Positions 28,401 through 36,380 of a stretch of 64,000 nucleotides of DNA are shown here, in pieces (the stretch's first letter is position 1; each line of letters begins with the position of its first letter). The position numbers and the translations under genes were made by a program. Below the pieces are notes generated by a model that had not been told where the DNA came from, made no database searches, and worked only from the letters and a program-made list of their open reading frames with translations. The stretch is from Apostichopus japonicus (taxonomy: Eukaryota; Echinodermata; Holothuroidea; Aspidochirotida; Stichopodidae). The stretch spans positions 12,825,111 to 12,889,110 of the forward strand of contig NC_092576.1 of the NCBI RefSeq assembly GCF_037975245.1, read 5' to 3'.

Positions 28401-31400
28401 TGCAGGTACATGTGGTTAAGATATATATAAAATATATATGCCTTCCTAGCTAGGAGCAAACATTTGGTTGCATGTAGTTAGGGAACATAGACTAACTAGT
28501 AGTCTGTATAGGTGACTAAGGACAGGCCTTACTTTATTACTAACGTGACTTCTTTTTTTCCCTTTCTGATTGATCATTGATGTATAATTGACTCATGGCC
28601 CACTGACAATTCAGAAATTATGATTGTTATATAATTGACACATTGCTTGCTGAAAATGCAGGAAGTATGACCAAACTCAATGCAGCACTACTACTCACCC
28701 TTAGATATACTGTAAGCACCTTCTGTACAAAACTAATGGAAAGTAGATGGTGTTTTCTTGCCTTCTCCTACTCCCCAGGCAACTAACACTCTAAAATCAG
28801 CAAAAGACCTCCCAACAAAACAATGTTCCAAAGAATGGACATTTTGTGGTTAACTCCCAGCATATGATTCTGCCTATAAGTATAAGTGTAGCTTATGAAA
28901 TAATAAGTAAGCAACAAGAAAGTTTTTAACAGAATTTTCACAAAAGCAAACTTTAAAAGTGTTCATAATGGTGGAGAATATGTATCAGATTGCAAAAATG
29001 GTTAGGCTAGTATATTACAATGGACATAGAATAATTTAACATACATGTGCATGAACTTCTAGGATAGTTGACAGTACTATTAACTTGGTTGAAAGGCCAA
29101 CTGAACTAATTTCCTGTTTGTCCTATGCATGCATATCAAGGTAGGTATAGGCTGTACTTCCACCACATTCACTTTCCTAGTTTCCTTTATTGATCTAGTT
29201 ATTTTGCTTGGTATGTAGCTAGGCTAAGCTTCATTCTAAGGTCAGTGAAACCCAACATACTGTAGAAAGTCACATTCTGTTTTGGTACTACTTAATTTAG
29301 TCTGCACTATATAGCCTATGGTATGCAACATTGTTTGTGCCATGTTTTCGTCAGCATTTATTTTTTGTATTTGTTTTTAGTAGATCTATGCTTCAGAAAT
29401 GCAAACTTCTCATAAAATCTATCAATGCTACTAAATGCTACATGCATACTTTCCAATGGAACAAATTATATATACTTGGCCAAATTTGAATCCACCAAGT
29501 TCTGTACTATTCAGTGCAGTGTTTACTGTTTACCAAGGCATGCACTGTTACAACAAGAAGTGAAGGAGGATTAGATTTGGTCTATTTGCATGGAAAACCC
29601 TTCTGTCATTGTTGTAATATTTGCAAGTAATACATAGTGTATTCAAATCCAGTTTTGCCCTTCATCTCCACTTCACCTTCTACAACATCTGCGTTGAGAG
29701 CATTGACAGGAAGTCATCCTACATATAAACTACCTTCAGTACATAGAGTTACAATAGTCTCTTGTTAGCAGTATCAAGTCATGTTAGCTGATTACAATGA
29801 ATAGCCCATGTTGACACCTGGAAGTCCTCCCTCTCCTTAAGGAGAAATATATATTATATGGGATGGTGAGTTACTTCCTGGACATCCAGCCTATGTGGCC
29901 CTTTGTCAGAGTGAATTTAGAGAGTCAGGACAATACATGCAGTAGTAGCATTGCATCATGGTTCCTTAATGCCCCATGCCAAAACCTAAAAGCCCTGTCA
30001 TGGCAACAGTGGGTTGCATGGACATCCTTCAACTACCCTGCCAGCTGACATAATTTTTTTTAGAAAAATGGCTCATGACAGTCTGTGAATAATTGTTGCA
30101 TTCTTGCCAAAAGGCCAAGAATTTGATGGAAATGTTGTGTGTGTGTGTATTTGTGTACATGGTAAGACAACTGCTTGTAAACACGATTACTGAAAAGGTA
30201 AATATTACTATAAAATATATTCTGGCAAAGAAACTCTGATAAAAGTTTGCATAATCAAACTTCATAATTAACATATGACCCCAACTTTTTCATTCTTTAT
30301 CAGAGCTACGTTGGATACTGTATGTGGCGAGAAAGTACTTGGCAGCCATTGATTTCAACTTTCACAGAAACCGTTCCAAAGAAAGATGGAGATGGGAATG
30401 ATGAGTAAGTGTTTCTGTCTATGCCCTCATTATATGCTTATTTAATATGTGTAGTGAATGGCATTAGATGTACAACCCATTTCAAATGATACCTTTTAGG
30501 CACACTTCTGACTCACTTCACAACAGAATATTTACAATAATACCATAGATGCAATTGGTGGTTTGTGGATTCGTTTATGTCTTAAACCAGAGGTTAAATG
30601 CATAACTAAATTGAAACACTTTCAAGGTATTTACCTAGTACATGAACATACAGTTCTTCACTCCTTTTGATGATTTTAATTGTTTCTAGGTAGTATTTCA
30701 TAGTGAAAACAATCAAGATTTAATTGACAGCAGCCTTATAGCTACATATGAAGATATTTGTTAAAATACCTCTTGAGTTGATTATCTGGAGGTGCACAAA
30801 GGAATATGCAAATCACAACAACCTGTTATGTTTTCTTTTCAGGGTCAAGGTGAAGTACTCCACAGCCACCAAACAATGGCATCCGGTACCTGTGAAAGGG
30901 CCTAAAACCTATGGATACATTCTGCATTTCTGGAGAACATCGTGAAAGTTCTGGTAGTTAATCTATGTTCATCCAAACAGGCTTGAAAAACCCTACTTGA
31001 TGAACCAAAAAATTATACCAAGAGTGTCCACCGTCCATAAGCCAACAGTTGAAGACTTTACAGAGCCAATATAAGTGTGGGTTTGCACATATTCAATGGT
31101 TGTAGATTCTTAAGCTCATTTCCACAAATATGTGATATGATGAATCAAACATTAAACAGTGGAAGTAAAATTATTATTGGCAGTTAAAAGATGGTAGAAT
31201 GTTTGACAAAAGAACATTCAAAACCGTACTATAATTTGCTATTTTTTTTTATCCCATTCGTTATTACAGCTTGCATTAGACCAAATGTTATGGATGTAAG
31301 CTCTTTAATTTCACAGGAGATAAAATACTTCAAGCAAACATCAAACTTCGTTATTGATGCACATTAAATTTAATCTCACCAACTGAAGTTACCAAAATGG

Positions 31401-34400
31401 TATAACACTTCTAAAATTGTGCGTATAGTACATTTCTGGTGAAAGTGAGTCACGTGAGGCAGTTTTTGTGGACATATCGGCGAGGTATTGATAGTTGCTT
31501 TGGAAGAAAAACTACCCTATTTTCCACAACTACCTATCCTTTGTTTTTCAAAGTTGTTCATGCATATGACATTGAGAAGTGTAGTCTCTATAGGTCAATT
31601 TATAAAGGCCTACATATGTCAAAATAAACATGTCTAGCATGTATTGTCTTTTCCTTAAACAATACCTGGTTCTTTCCGTACCCTCAAAGAAAGTTATCTT
31701 ACAATCCATGATATGCATTGAAAAACATAAATGTTTTTTAATTTGAATATGTTTTTCTAAAATATGCCAACTTTAATTTCTGTGTAGTGACAACCCTCTG
31801 ATGGAAACATGTTCCTTATGTGCAGTGTACCTGTATGTACTATTACATGTCCTGTGTCCCAGTATCAGTAGGTCATATCTTTGGACCATTGCCAGATTCA
31901 AAGCTTCAGGTCCATTATTAATGACCGAAAATGAACGTTTGTTTAATGTATACGGAAGCAAATGTCTTGACATATGATCTGCTTGGTTCTCGAGTTCTAA
32001 ATGAATGTTATGAAGGGGCTCTTGCAACCCTAATCTCAAATATAAATTAGCATGTAAAACTAGCAAAATTATTGCAACCACTATAATATTATTTAGCAAT
32101 TATTGTCAGCCAATACTCATAGCTAGTACGGTAACTAGGTACAGTACCTCTTGATTACAGTTACACCTCTCTTTAAATGACTCCAATTCGTCATGAAGAT
32201 AACGAAGAAAGGCCATGTTCGGGTATATCAGTAGACCTGCTTATAGCAAAAATTACTAGATACGACTTCATTTTACAATCACGTATTAAAAACCCGCACT
32301 CAATGATTGGATACAGCAACTACTCTCCCACAACCATGCAACAGCAATAACTACTTTGTATTCCTAACATGTGTATCAGGACATGAACAGTAGTTACTTA
32401 CGAGCCATGAGTATCGGTTCTTTTTGTGTACAATTAAGGTCTCTGCTGTGACACTGTTTTAATGAATACTCCAGAGGCATGCTATGTACAGGAATACTCT
32501 ACAATTAGACTATATAAAATGAAATGTTTTTGTAAAATGATGTCCACTCTATAAAATTGTCATAAATAATAGGAGGGAGTTATTTTCTGTATGGCTGATG
32601 TGATGAATTTGCTCACAAAGACTCACATTGGTGTTGCCATATATATTCTCCAAAATAATATATGATTTATGGATATTGTTTGCAACATATGCCTACAAAA
32701 ATATGTATGGCAAGTTGTTAATTCAATCACACCCTAATATCAGCCTCGTCGTTATTGTAAAATGTTCACAGAATTGGATTAATAAGGGGATTAGGGGAGG
32801 CATTAAACCCAGTTCCCTCTCCCACAATGGATCCATCGCAAGGTTTCACAATAGAAAGTTTCAGTCAGATCTGGCCAGTCAATCTCATTACACTGCTCCA
32901 GCAGTAGGCTTTACTCTGACAAAATATGGTAGGAAAATTGTACCAATTATTAGTGCCGGACTGGTTGCCTGGGGTACTTGGTAAGCACCCCAGCCTTGGC
33001 CCCTGAATCATCAATTTGAAATTAAAAAAGTAAAGTTTTGAACCACTTGTTAGATCTCCTTTGTTTCTTTTTCACCTTTTTGTTTTTCGAAATTTTTCCA
33101 TTTTGTAGCTAATATGGGCCTGCCCTATCCCCACCAACCCCCTCCCCTCCCATACCCTAATCTGAAAAATCTGCTTCAGTGTCACACTTTTGTCAAAAGC
33201 GGAATTGTTGATCTTTGGAGGGGAACGCATGTCCCAACAAAATATGTATCTTCAAGGTGAAAAATATTACACCCATACATATGTCATATTGAAATACCTC
33301 TATGTATTACATCAGTGAAAATAACTAAAAATATAAATCAGCATCACATCATGCACTTGGCCAACCCAAAAATTTATGAATTTGTTTGCTCACAATGCAG
33401 ACAAATTCAATGTGTGTAAAAATTACCCACATGTCCGACACTACAAATTGTAACAGGTCATTCCAAGTAGAACATATAACAACTCCCTCGACATTCTCCA
33501 ATAACATAAACATCTAGAGCTATACAGCATTCTACAGTCATTCTACTATGATTGAGGTGAAACAGTACTTTTCACTGCCTTAGCTCCCCCCCCCCCACAC
33601 ACACAATGGTACAACCCTTAATCGGACAGAATCAGAAGTTGGAGAAAAATAGAGGGCGCCTGACATTAATTGCTTGGCTGGATTCATTGTATAGCCCCTT
33701 TAAGCTTGAAAATGGAAAATGGTATTTATCATTTGCCAAAGTGTCAGTTGCAATTGCAAATATCTTACAATTTAGAGACTTGTCAGAACAGTGAAATTAG
33801 CAAACGCATTGAATAATTGTTAAACAGCTCCTCATGGAATGCGGCATTCTTTTGAATGTTGCCATATCGCACAAGCACTCACCTGTAACAGTAAGGTTAA
33901 CATAGTAGTTGTAGCTATTGTCCGTTTTATCGATGATAATAGCTTCATAGGTTTTCTCATGTAGAATTGTAACTCTCTTGATAACTAAGCTGCCATTGGG
34001 TAACATGTCATACTCCCCTGATTCATATCCTTTACCTCCCTTCTGATCATTCACCATGGACACAAGCAGTGAACTGGAACTACTTGTGATGTCTCCTCTC
34101 CAGTAAAGTGCGTTTCGGTCAGACAGAAAGTTACAGTGGATGAGACCAGTTTCGCCAAGTTCAGCATATTGTGGTGACATGCATCCTACCGACCAATCGT
34201 AAATATAACAATAGTCATTCAACTTTATGAGAAGGCATCCGTAGTTACATTTGTATTTAAATTTTTGTTCTTTGAAGTGGTTTCGGTCATTAAATATAGA
34301 CAGTGCAGCGCTAAATTTAATGTGAAGTTGTTAAACTTGTTAAATTATAGTTGTTGAAATTAGTATGAAAAAAGTTACGAAAGGTCATTAAAAGAAACAA

Positions 34401-35035
34401 TCATCAAGAAAGTTTTATAAATATCTAGCGACACTAATGTAATTCCGACTTCAACGTACTACCTCGACCATTCAGTCTTTGACTAAACCTCGTTTTGGTT
34501 TGAGTGATATGAGAGATTACCAACTTTATTAGTCCAAAATTCTACACATAAAAATAAGCATGGGGCTCTGAAATAGGAAGTCCAAAAATAGTATAGCTTT
34601 CTTTCATATTTTACTGGCTTCATAGTATTCCATGAATGCATTAGGGTATAGACTAGCTATACGCTAGTTTCTATGAATTTTCTAGCTTCTGTGTTTGAGG
34701 AAATATCAAACATTTATGTTCTATTTCATAGCGCTTAATATCTAAAGTTACACCCAGGTTGTGACGGTTTGACATGTGGTAGCATCATCGTTTTACATCT
34801 GTTTTTTTAAATAATGGTGAACTTTGTAGGTTTACAGAACAGAGATGACTTAAAAAAAATATGTACATTGCTGTTATGCAAAAGTTGAATTAAACTTAAA
34901 ACTAACACGAAAAACAATACATTAGTTAGTATTAACAACCATTTATGTTGTGAAAGAATCTATAATTCACATACCTGAGGCTTGGTGGAGCATCAGGAAG
35001 ATGAGGACAAATCTGGAAATCATTTCTACATTCAT
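4317..35035 (-). CDS. Spliced gene model: Ig-transmembrane-NACHT-LRR receptor
   Basis: This is the whole minus-strand gene; individual exons are listed separately. Each exon has an AG acceptor and a GT donor, and the reading phase is preserved at every junction of the chain 35,035 > 34,185 > 26,219 > 24,971 > 23,240 > 22,733 > 19,044 > 17,801 > 15,685 > 14,455 > 13,619 > 12,941 and on to the stop at 4,317-4,319. The predicted order is signal peptide, four Ig domains, one membrane helix, NACHT NTPase, leucine-rich segment and an unrecognised cytoplasmic tail. Ig exons are all phase 1-1, the usual class for shuffled extracellular domains. Ig ectodomains bind ligands and NACHT modules oligomerise on nucleotide binding, so an innate immune or recognition receptor is a reasonable inference. 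Weakest points are the link across the 7.7-kb intron (33,882-26,220) and the smallest tail exons. It could instead be two genes, or the tail could splice differently. Confidence 0.6.
6084..6111 (-). CDS. Receptor gene, 28-bp micro-exon
   Basis: The acceptor is TTTTCCTTTAG and the donor is GTATGT. It encodes VEEIDITLT plus one base and takes the frame from phase 0 to phase 1, exactly what the terminal exon needs. Confidence 0.45.
6471..6530 (-). CDS. Receptor gene, 60-bp tail exon
   Basis: A strong acceptor (a run of eight T, then GTCAATCAG) precedes 6530, and the donor is GTG|GTAAGT. It encodes 20 residues, QLEKLQPKLALHRKFFADNV, phase 0 at both ends. The peptide looks amphipathic and helical. 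No family is recognised. Confidence 0.55.
6719..6745. repeat. G-rich tract
   Basis: A run of about 12 G follows a shorter G run, within an intron of the minus-strand gene. Similar G or C runs occur at 23,543, 23,791, 33,588, 51,759, 53,600, 60,562 and 61,345. Confidence 0.7.
7153..7209 (-). CDS. Receptor gene, 57-bp tail exon
   Basis: The acceptor is TTAAATCTTACAG and the donor is GAG|GTGAAC. It encodes 19 residues, IDDASRSQDVEYYTKKSEE, phase 0 at both ends. The segment is acidic and polar and contains a DVEYY tyrosine pair that could be a phosphorylation site; that is speculation. Confidence 0.5.
7421..8372 (+). mobile_element. Probable solo LTR in an intron
   Basis: The segment starts TGTTATAATA and ends AACGTAACA, giving the short inverted ends TGTTA/TAACA seen in LTRs. 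It contains a TATA box (TATAAAAG, 7631-7638), then about 610 bp, then AATAAA at 8245-8250, the U3-R-U5 order expected of an LTR. No gag or pol coding is adjacent, so it would be a solo LTR. The flanking pentamers CAGAA and GTACT do not match, so no target-site duplication is visible and the ends are provisional. Open frames inside it (7729-8106 minus, 7813-8121 plus) have no recognisable domain. Confidence 0.5.
8395..8487 (-). CDS. Receptor gene, 93-bp tail exon
   Basis: The acceptor is CATTTACGTCCAG and the donor is AAG|GTAGGC. It encodes 31 residues in phase 0-0, including VKLGPAMRIPYEKQSKEF and TMLRDILDLWQK. It is the largest and most protein-like exon of the tail and is probably helical. 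Its donor lies only 22 bp from the candidate LTR end at 8,372. No domain family is recognised. Confidence 0.6.
9956..9979 (-). CDS. Receptor gene, 24-bp micro-exon
   Basis: The acceptor is CGTTTCATCAG and the donor is CAG|GTAAGT, a near-perfect site. It encodes GIEGFFKQ, phase 0-0. Such a short exon could be chance, but both splice sites and the phase fit. Confidence 0.4.
10279..10302 (-). CDS. Possible 24-bp micro-exon (weak)
   Basis: KFHKLEGQ lies between an acceptor CTTTGATAG with a poor pyrimidine tract and the donor CAG|GTATAA. It is in phase 0-0, so including or skipping it leaves the frame intact. I regard it as optional. Confidence 0.2.
10486..10512 (-). CDS. Receptor gene, 27-bp micro-exon
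   Basis: The acceptor is GTTTAACTTTTAG and the donor is GTG|GTAAGA. It encodes EALRIMSDV, phase 0-0. Confidence 0.4.
11648..11674 (-). CDS. Receptor gene, 27-bp micro-exon
   Basis: A long pyrimidine tract (TTTTTTTCACCCTGTTGTAG) precedes it and the donor is CAG|GTAAGA. It encodes AFFGDVNEQ, phase 0-0. It has the best splice signals of the micro-exon set. Confidence 0.45.
12094..12114 (-). CDS. Receptor gene, 21-bp micro-exon
   Basis: The acceptor is CTTATTTTTTTATAG and the donor is AAG|GTAGGC. It encodes ILMRKFK, phase 0-0. Confidence 0.4.
12918..12941 (-). CDS. Receptor gene, 24-bp micro-exon
   Basis: The acceptor is TTTGTTTCCTCGTCAG and the donor is GTG|GTATGT. It encodes SLEETLVV, phase 0-0. 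Confidence 0.4.
13528..13619 (-). CDS. Receptor gene, 92-bp cytoplasmic exon
   Basis: The acceptor is CATGTTATAG before 13619 and the donor is TTG|GTAAGC. Two leading bases complete a codon, then 30 codons follow, including SWVHYKELKKKGEVREVEL and YPSRNFQRWL. Phase in is 1 and phase out is 0. The frame stays open past the donor to a second plausible site, AAA|GTAAGA (ends 13457), which would add 24 residues in the same phase. The actual donor is therefore ambiguous. Confidence 0.55.
14376..14455 (-). CDS. Receptor gene, 80-bp cytoplasmic exon
   Basis: The acceptor is TATGTTATAATTCCAG and the donor CTCG|GTAAGT is near consensus. It encodes a basic, lysine-rich peptide (SKKILIKRRKELL). It receives two bases of a codon from the LRR exon (GC + A) and passes one base on. 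Confidence 0.6.
15486..15685 (-). CDS. Receptor gene, leucine-rich (LRR-like) exon
   Basis: The exon is 200 bp, with acceptor TTATCCCTTCACAG and donor AGC|GTAAGT. It reads in phase 0 directly from the NACHT exon. The translation has leucine-rich spacing (LVNLQLSIDLQKLG, then LPMVKTLILTDF, then NIPTVTEI) like one or two ribonuclease-inhibitor-type repeats. LRRs after a NACHT module are the standard NLR order and usually sense ligand or hold the NTPase off. Only this one exon is clearly leucine-rich, so the repeat array would be very short for an NLR. Confidence 0.7.
16339..17801 (-). CDS. Receptor gene, NACHT NTPase exon
   Basis: A 1,463-bp exon between acceptor TTTGTTTTCATCTAG and donor AAG|GTAATT. 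It opens with DLTKKRNQLLHDLE, a typical pre-NACHT helix. Walker A (GEAGCGKST) lies at about 17,589-17,563 and Walker B (LVIILDGFDEF, with the extra acidic residues usual in NACHT) at about 17,355-17,323; ILTRS follows as a sensor-like motif. The C-terminal half is helical, as in NACHT winged-helix regions. NACHT modules are STAND-class P-loop NTPases that oligomerise when nucleotide-bound. Phase 1 in, phase 0 out. The open frame could begin at a TTG at 17,772, but the splice context shows this is an internal exon and not a start. Open frame past 16,339 is intron read-through. Confidence 0.9.
18722..18792. repeat. CT-rich tract
   Basis: A pyrimidine-rich stretch (TCTCTTTCTCTCCCTTACTT and similar) in the intron between the 25-bp exon and the NACHT exon. 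It is low-complexity sequence. Confidence 0.5.
19020..19044 (-). CDS. Receptor gene, 25-bp juxtamembrane micro-exon
   Basis: The acceptor is TTTATTTTGTTTTCAG and the donor is GAAGA|GTAAGT. It encodes TQEKQSKK plus one base. It converts phase 0 from the 22,657 donor into phase 1, which is what the NACHT exon requires (A + GC = Ser). This fit is the key evidence that the membrane exons and the NACHT exon belong to one transcript. Confidence 0.65.
19290..21750 (-). mobile_element. Decayed RTE-like LINE in the intron
   Basis: Fragmented minus-strand frames, in order from high to low coordinate: an endonuclease piece (IIGDFNAKEG, 21,637-21,407); a linker (21,410-21,048); a block before the RT (KDIDGNIIKDKQARKKKW, 21,006-20,695); the RT palm (VTSGVKQGCVMS, 20,259-20,020); a later RT block (FVYLGAKVSKDGG, YGSEAW; 19,847-19,620); and the C-terminal block (WIGHIMRKETG, GRRKVGRPKTTWRR; 19,725-19,339). 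This order and the GRPKTTWRR tail are typical of RTE-type elements. Several frame changes and missing catalytic parts show it is inactive. It lies in the same orientation as the receptor gene, between the exons at 22,657 and 19,044. Confidence 0.85.
22657..22733 (-). CDS. Receptor gene, first cytoplasmic exon
   Basis: The acceptor is CCTTTCTTTACGTAG and the donor is CAG|GTAAGC. Two bases complete a Val codon from the TM exon (G + TA). Then come a basic stop-transfer stretch, KYRCRN, and an acidic run, NDNDNSLDHEDQEQGEELLQ. Phase out is 0. Basic residues immediately after the hydrophobic helix fit a type I topology. Confidence 0.75.
23124..23240 (-). CDS. Receptor gene, stalk and transmembrane exon
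   Basis: The acceptor is AATTCCATACAG and the donor is TTAG|GTAAGA. A short Pro/Ser/Thr stalk (RPVSPEPTSSS) leads into one hydrophobic helix, LVWIPITVVIVIVLIAVSGL and following residues. Phase 1 in, phase 1 out. A plus-strand frame over the same bases is a shadow. Confidence 0.8.
23616..23636. repeat. (TG)n microsatellite
   Basis: A perfect TG run in the intron between the fourth Ig exon's downstream intron and the TM exon region; low complexity. Confidence 0.7.
24618..24971 (-). CDS. Receptor gene, fourth Ig-like exon
   Basis: A 354-bp phase 1-1 exon (acceptor TTTTCTACCTACTTAG, donor ACA|GTAAGT). It encodes one Ig-like domain with B-strand Cys (GELRC) and core Trp (SVEWSED). Where the F-strand Cys would be expected the sequence reads HSGLYTVTQ, so the canonical second Cys is missing. 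Further downstream cysteines (TECNEEFPLKC) might pair instead. It is membrane-proximal in the model. Confidence 0.8.
25569..26219 (-). CDS. Receptor gene, exon with two Ig domains
   Basis: A 651-bp phase 1-1 exon (acceptor CATTCTTATTTTACAG, donor GTGG|GTATGT) carrying two Ig domains without an intron between them. The first has FLQCEVGG, KLKWFY and SLYLCRATF; the second has PAILTCQRR, SYIWKKV and TEGNYTCASS. Both keep the Cys-Trp-Cys core. This supports an extracellular recognition region. N-glycosylation sequons (NST, NIS, NYT) are present. Confidence 0.85.
26432..26790 (+). repeat. Dispersed repeat, copy 1 (CT-rich body)
   Basis: This segment is the inverse of 51,905-52,290. Both share a pyrimidine-rich body with a TCCCTCTGTAACTGTTACTT-type block, then GTCATTTAGCCTCTGAA, then an end resembling CTTATCCACTAAAGAGCCTG on the opposite strand. 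The same last 100 bp also form the left end of the 48.2-kb and 57.6-kb repeats. It is a mobile repeat of unknown class. The 86-codon frame across it is not a gene. Confidence 0.7.
27240..27574 (+). promoter_or_regulatory. Candidate promoter and non-coding first exon of a plus-strand gene
   Basis: A locally less AT-rich stretch with repeated CTCGTACGTAC motifs precedes a region ending in the consensus donor GGCCAG|GTAAGT at 27,574/27,575. There is no useful ATG frame before the donor, so it would be a 5' UTR exon. Weak evidence on its own; the case rests on the downstream exon pair. Confidence 0.3.
30304..30404 (+). CDS. Candidate internal exon, plus-strand gene
   Basis: The acceptor is CATTCTTTATCAG and the donor is GATGA|GTAAGT. 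In the frame open through the donor it encodes SYVGYCMWRESTWQPLIS, TFTETVPKKDGDGNDE, and two further bases. The upstream coding exon with the start codon was not found. A second frame (KYLAAIDFNFHRNRS) also looks protein-like but ends in two stops just before the donor. The product is not recognised. Confidence 0.4.
30843..30945 (+). CDS. Candidate last exon, plus-strand gene
   Basis: The acceptor TATGTTTTCTTTTCAG is strong. One base completes the codon from 30,404 (GA + G = Glu), then VKVKYSTATKQWHPVPVKG and GYILHFWRTS run to TGA at 30,943-30,945. AATAAA occurs downstream near 31,623. No family is recognised. It lies inside the 7.7-kb intron of the minus-strand receptor, on the opposite strand. 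Confidence 0.4.
31628..33882. other. No gene recognised (intronic)
   Basis: Open frames at 31,773-32,099 (minus, N-terminal hydrophobic stretch) and 32,628-32,984 (plus) have no recognised motif and no supporting splice sites. A C-run sits near 33,588. Confidence 0.4.
33883..34185 (-). CDS. Receptor gene, first Ig (V-like) exon
   Basis: A 303-bp phase 1-1 exon (acceptor GATTGGTCGGTAG, donor ACAG|GTGAGT) with one Ig domain: GETGLIHCNF supplies the B-strand Cys, ALYWRGD the core Trp, and GSLVIKRVTILHEKTYEA the F strand. The expected F-strand Cys is Ala, so the usual disulphide is absent. Its phase matches both the signal-peptide exon and the Ig exon at 26,219, but the following intron would be 7.7 kb. 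Confidence 0.7.
34975..35035 (-). CDS. Receptor gene, signal-peptide exon
   Basis: ATG at 35,035-35,033 begins a 20-residue leader, MNVEMISRFVLIFLMLHQAS, with a hydrophobic core. It ends at the donor TCAG|GTATGT with one base left, and GGA is completed by the Ig exon at 34,185. A second in-frame ATG lies at 35,023. Just upstream, GTTGATTACAG could be a splice acceptor for a 5' UTR exon. Confidence 0.65.
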
Positions 35036-36078
35036 ATCTGTAATCAACAAGATCAGCAAGATGGAACAAGATCAGCAAGTGGGGTGGGGTATTCATGCCG
35101 TTTATTGCAATGTATGGAGATTGTTCTAACCAATCGAAACTTTCTACACGCTAAAGTTGGACCCCTGGTACAATGAATAACTTACATATATTAGCTTATC
35201 ATATATGAGATGACTTTAATAAAATTATGAAACACCTAAAGGGCCAACACATTTGATGATCATGTAAACAATGGTTCACTAACTGATGATGTACTAAATA
35301 TACATGATGATGCAATATTAGATGGTCATGTACCATACACATCTGATATTGTAGCAAAAATTCATCATCATGATAACATTACATGATTTAATAGTAAGTG
35401 GATATGATCATGTTCTAAATTCTTACGATTTGACATAATGTATAAAAATTATACATTTTGACATAACATGATGTTTATTTACGCATAACCGTATACATGC
35501 CGTTAAGACTAAACATTGGCATTATAAGATGCGTTTGAATATAATAATATTCACGGTTTCATCTTTATGGGAGGCAGGAGGGCGGCTTCTTTTTGAGAGT
35601 CAATCTAGGCATTATGTCGACCGCCAGCTGTGGACTTTGTAAGTTCATTAAATAAGCCCTAAACAGTTATTTTAATACAGTCGTATACAGTTATAGTACC
35701 GTATCTGTTTAAAGTACAAAACTACTCCATTTCGTGTACACCATTGTAATATTTGAATTATGGTTCGAGTTGGTTATCAATAATACGTTGTATTGTAAAC
35801 TACTCCTGTTTTGTTTCTCATTATGTGAGGTAAAGATATGTGAGAACAAAACAGAGTTTAGCATAGTGCGAGTAGGCTTACTAAATACTGGTAACGAGAA
35901 AGGACATGAAGCAAGAAGAAACAAAATATAAGTTTGAGGGTTTCTCTGTCTTTTTCTCTAATAATTGCGTATCCTCTGAAATAAACTAGCATAGTTTTGA
36001 GGTCATATAAGATTGTACCGAACTTGTATTAGTAACAATCTGGAAATCTTAGCCGTTTCTCTCCGTGGGAATAGACAA
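35036..36078. other. Upstream region of the receptor gene; no other gene seen
   Basis: Immediately 5' of the leader exon is a direct repeat of TTGCTGATCTTGTT (minus strand) and a CCAAT-type element (ATTGG at about 35,130). Between 35,230 and 35,440 there are several CATGATGAT-like words. No TATA box can be placed with confidence. Confidence 0.35.
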
Positions 36079-36380
36079 CCGATTCACACAGAGATTACAG
36101 TAACTACTGTAAATCTTTAAGTTTTGTACCACAGTAAATAATGGATCGTGCTGACAAATCTGAAAAATCGGTAGCATGTGCTATTAGGTTTACAGTAAGA
36201 ACTGAGGATATGTGTAATCCCAATTAATCCCAAACAACTGGATTTGTTGGAATTACACATATCATCAGTTCTTACTGTAATCCTAATAGCACATGTTACC
36301 AATTTAAAGCACGATCCAGTTCATACTGCGGTACAAACTTTAAGAATTACAGTAGTAACTGTGTTCTCTGTGTGTATCGG
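36079..36380. mobile_element. Palindromic MITE, copy 1
   Basis: The segment folds almost completely on itself: CCGATTCACACAGAGATTAC at the left matches the reverse complement of the right end (ending CTCTGTGTGTATCGG), and the arms stay paired down to ACAACTGGATTTGTTGGAA near 36,235. It has no coding capacity. A second copy is at 52,415-52,719. The superfamily cannot be assigned from the ends alone. Confidence 0.75.

Noticed and set aside
31773-32099. 108-codon minus-strand frame with an N-terminal hydrophobic stretch
   Set aside because: Not recognised, no supporting splice sites or polyadenylation context; it may be chance in AT-rich DNA.
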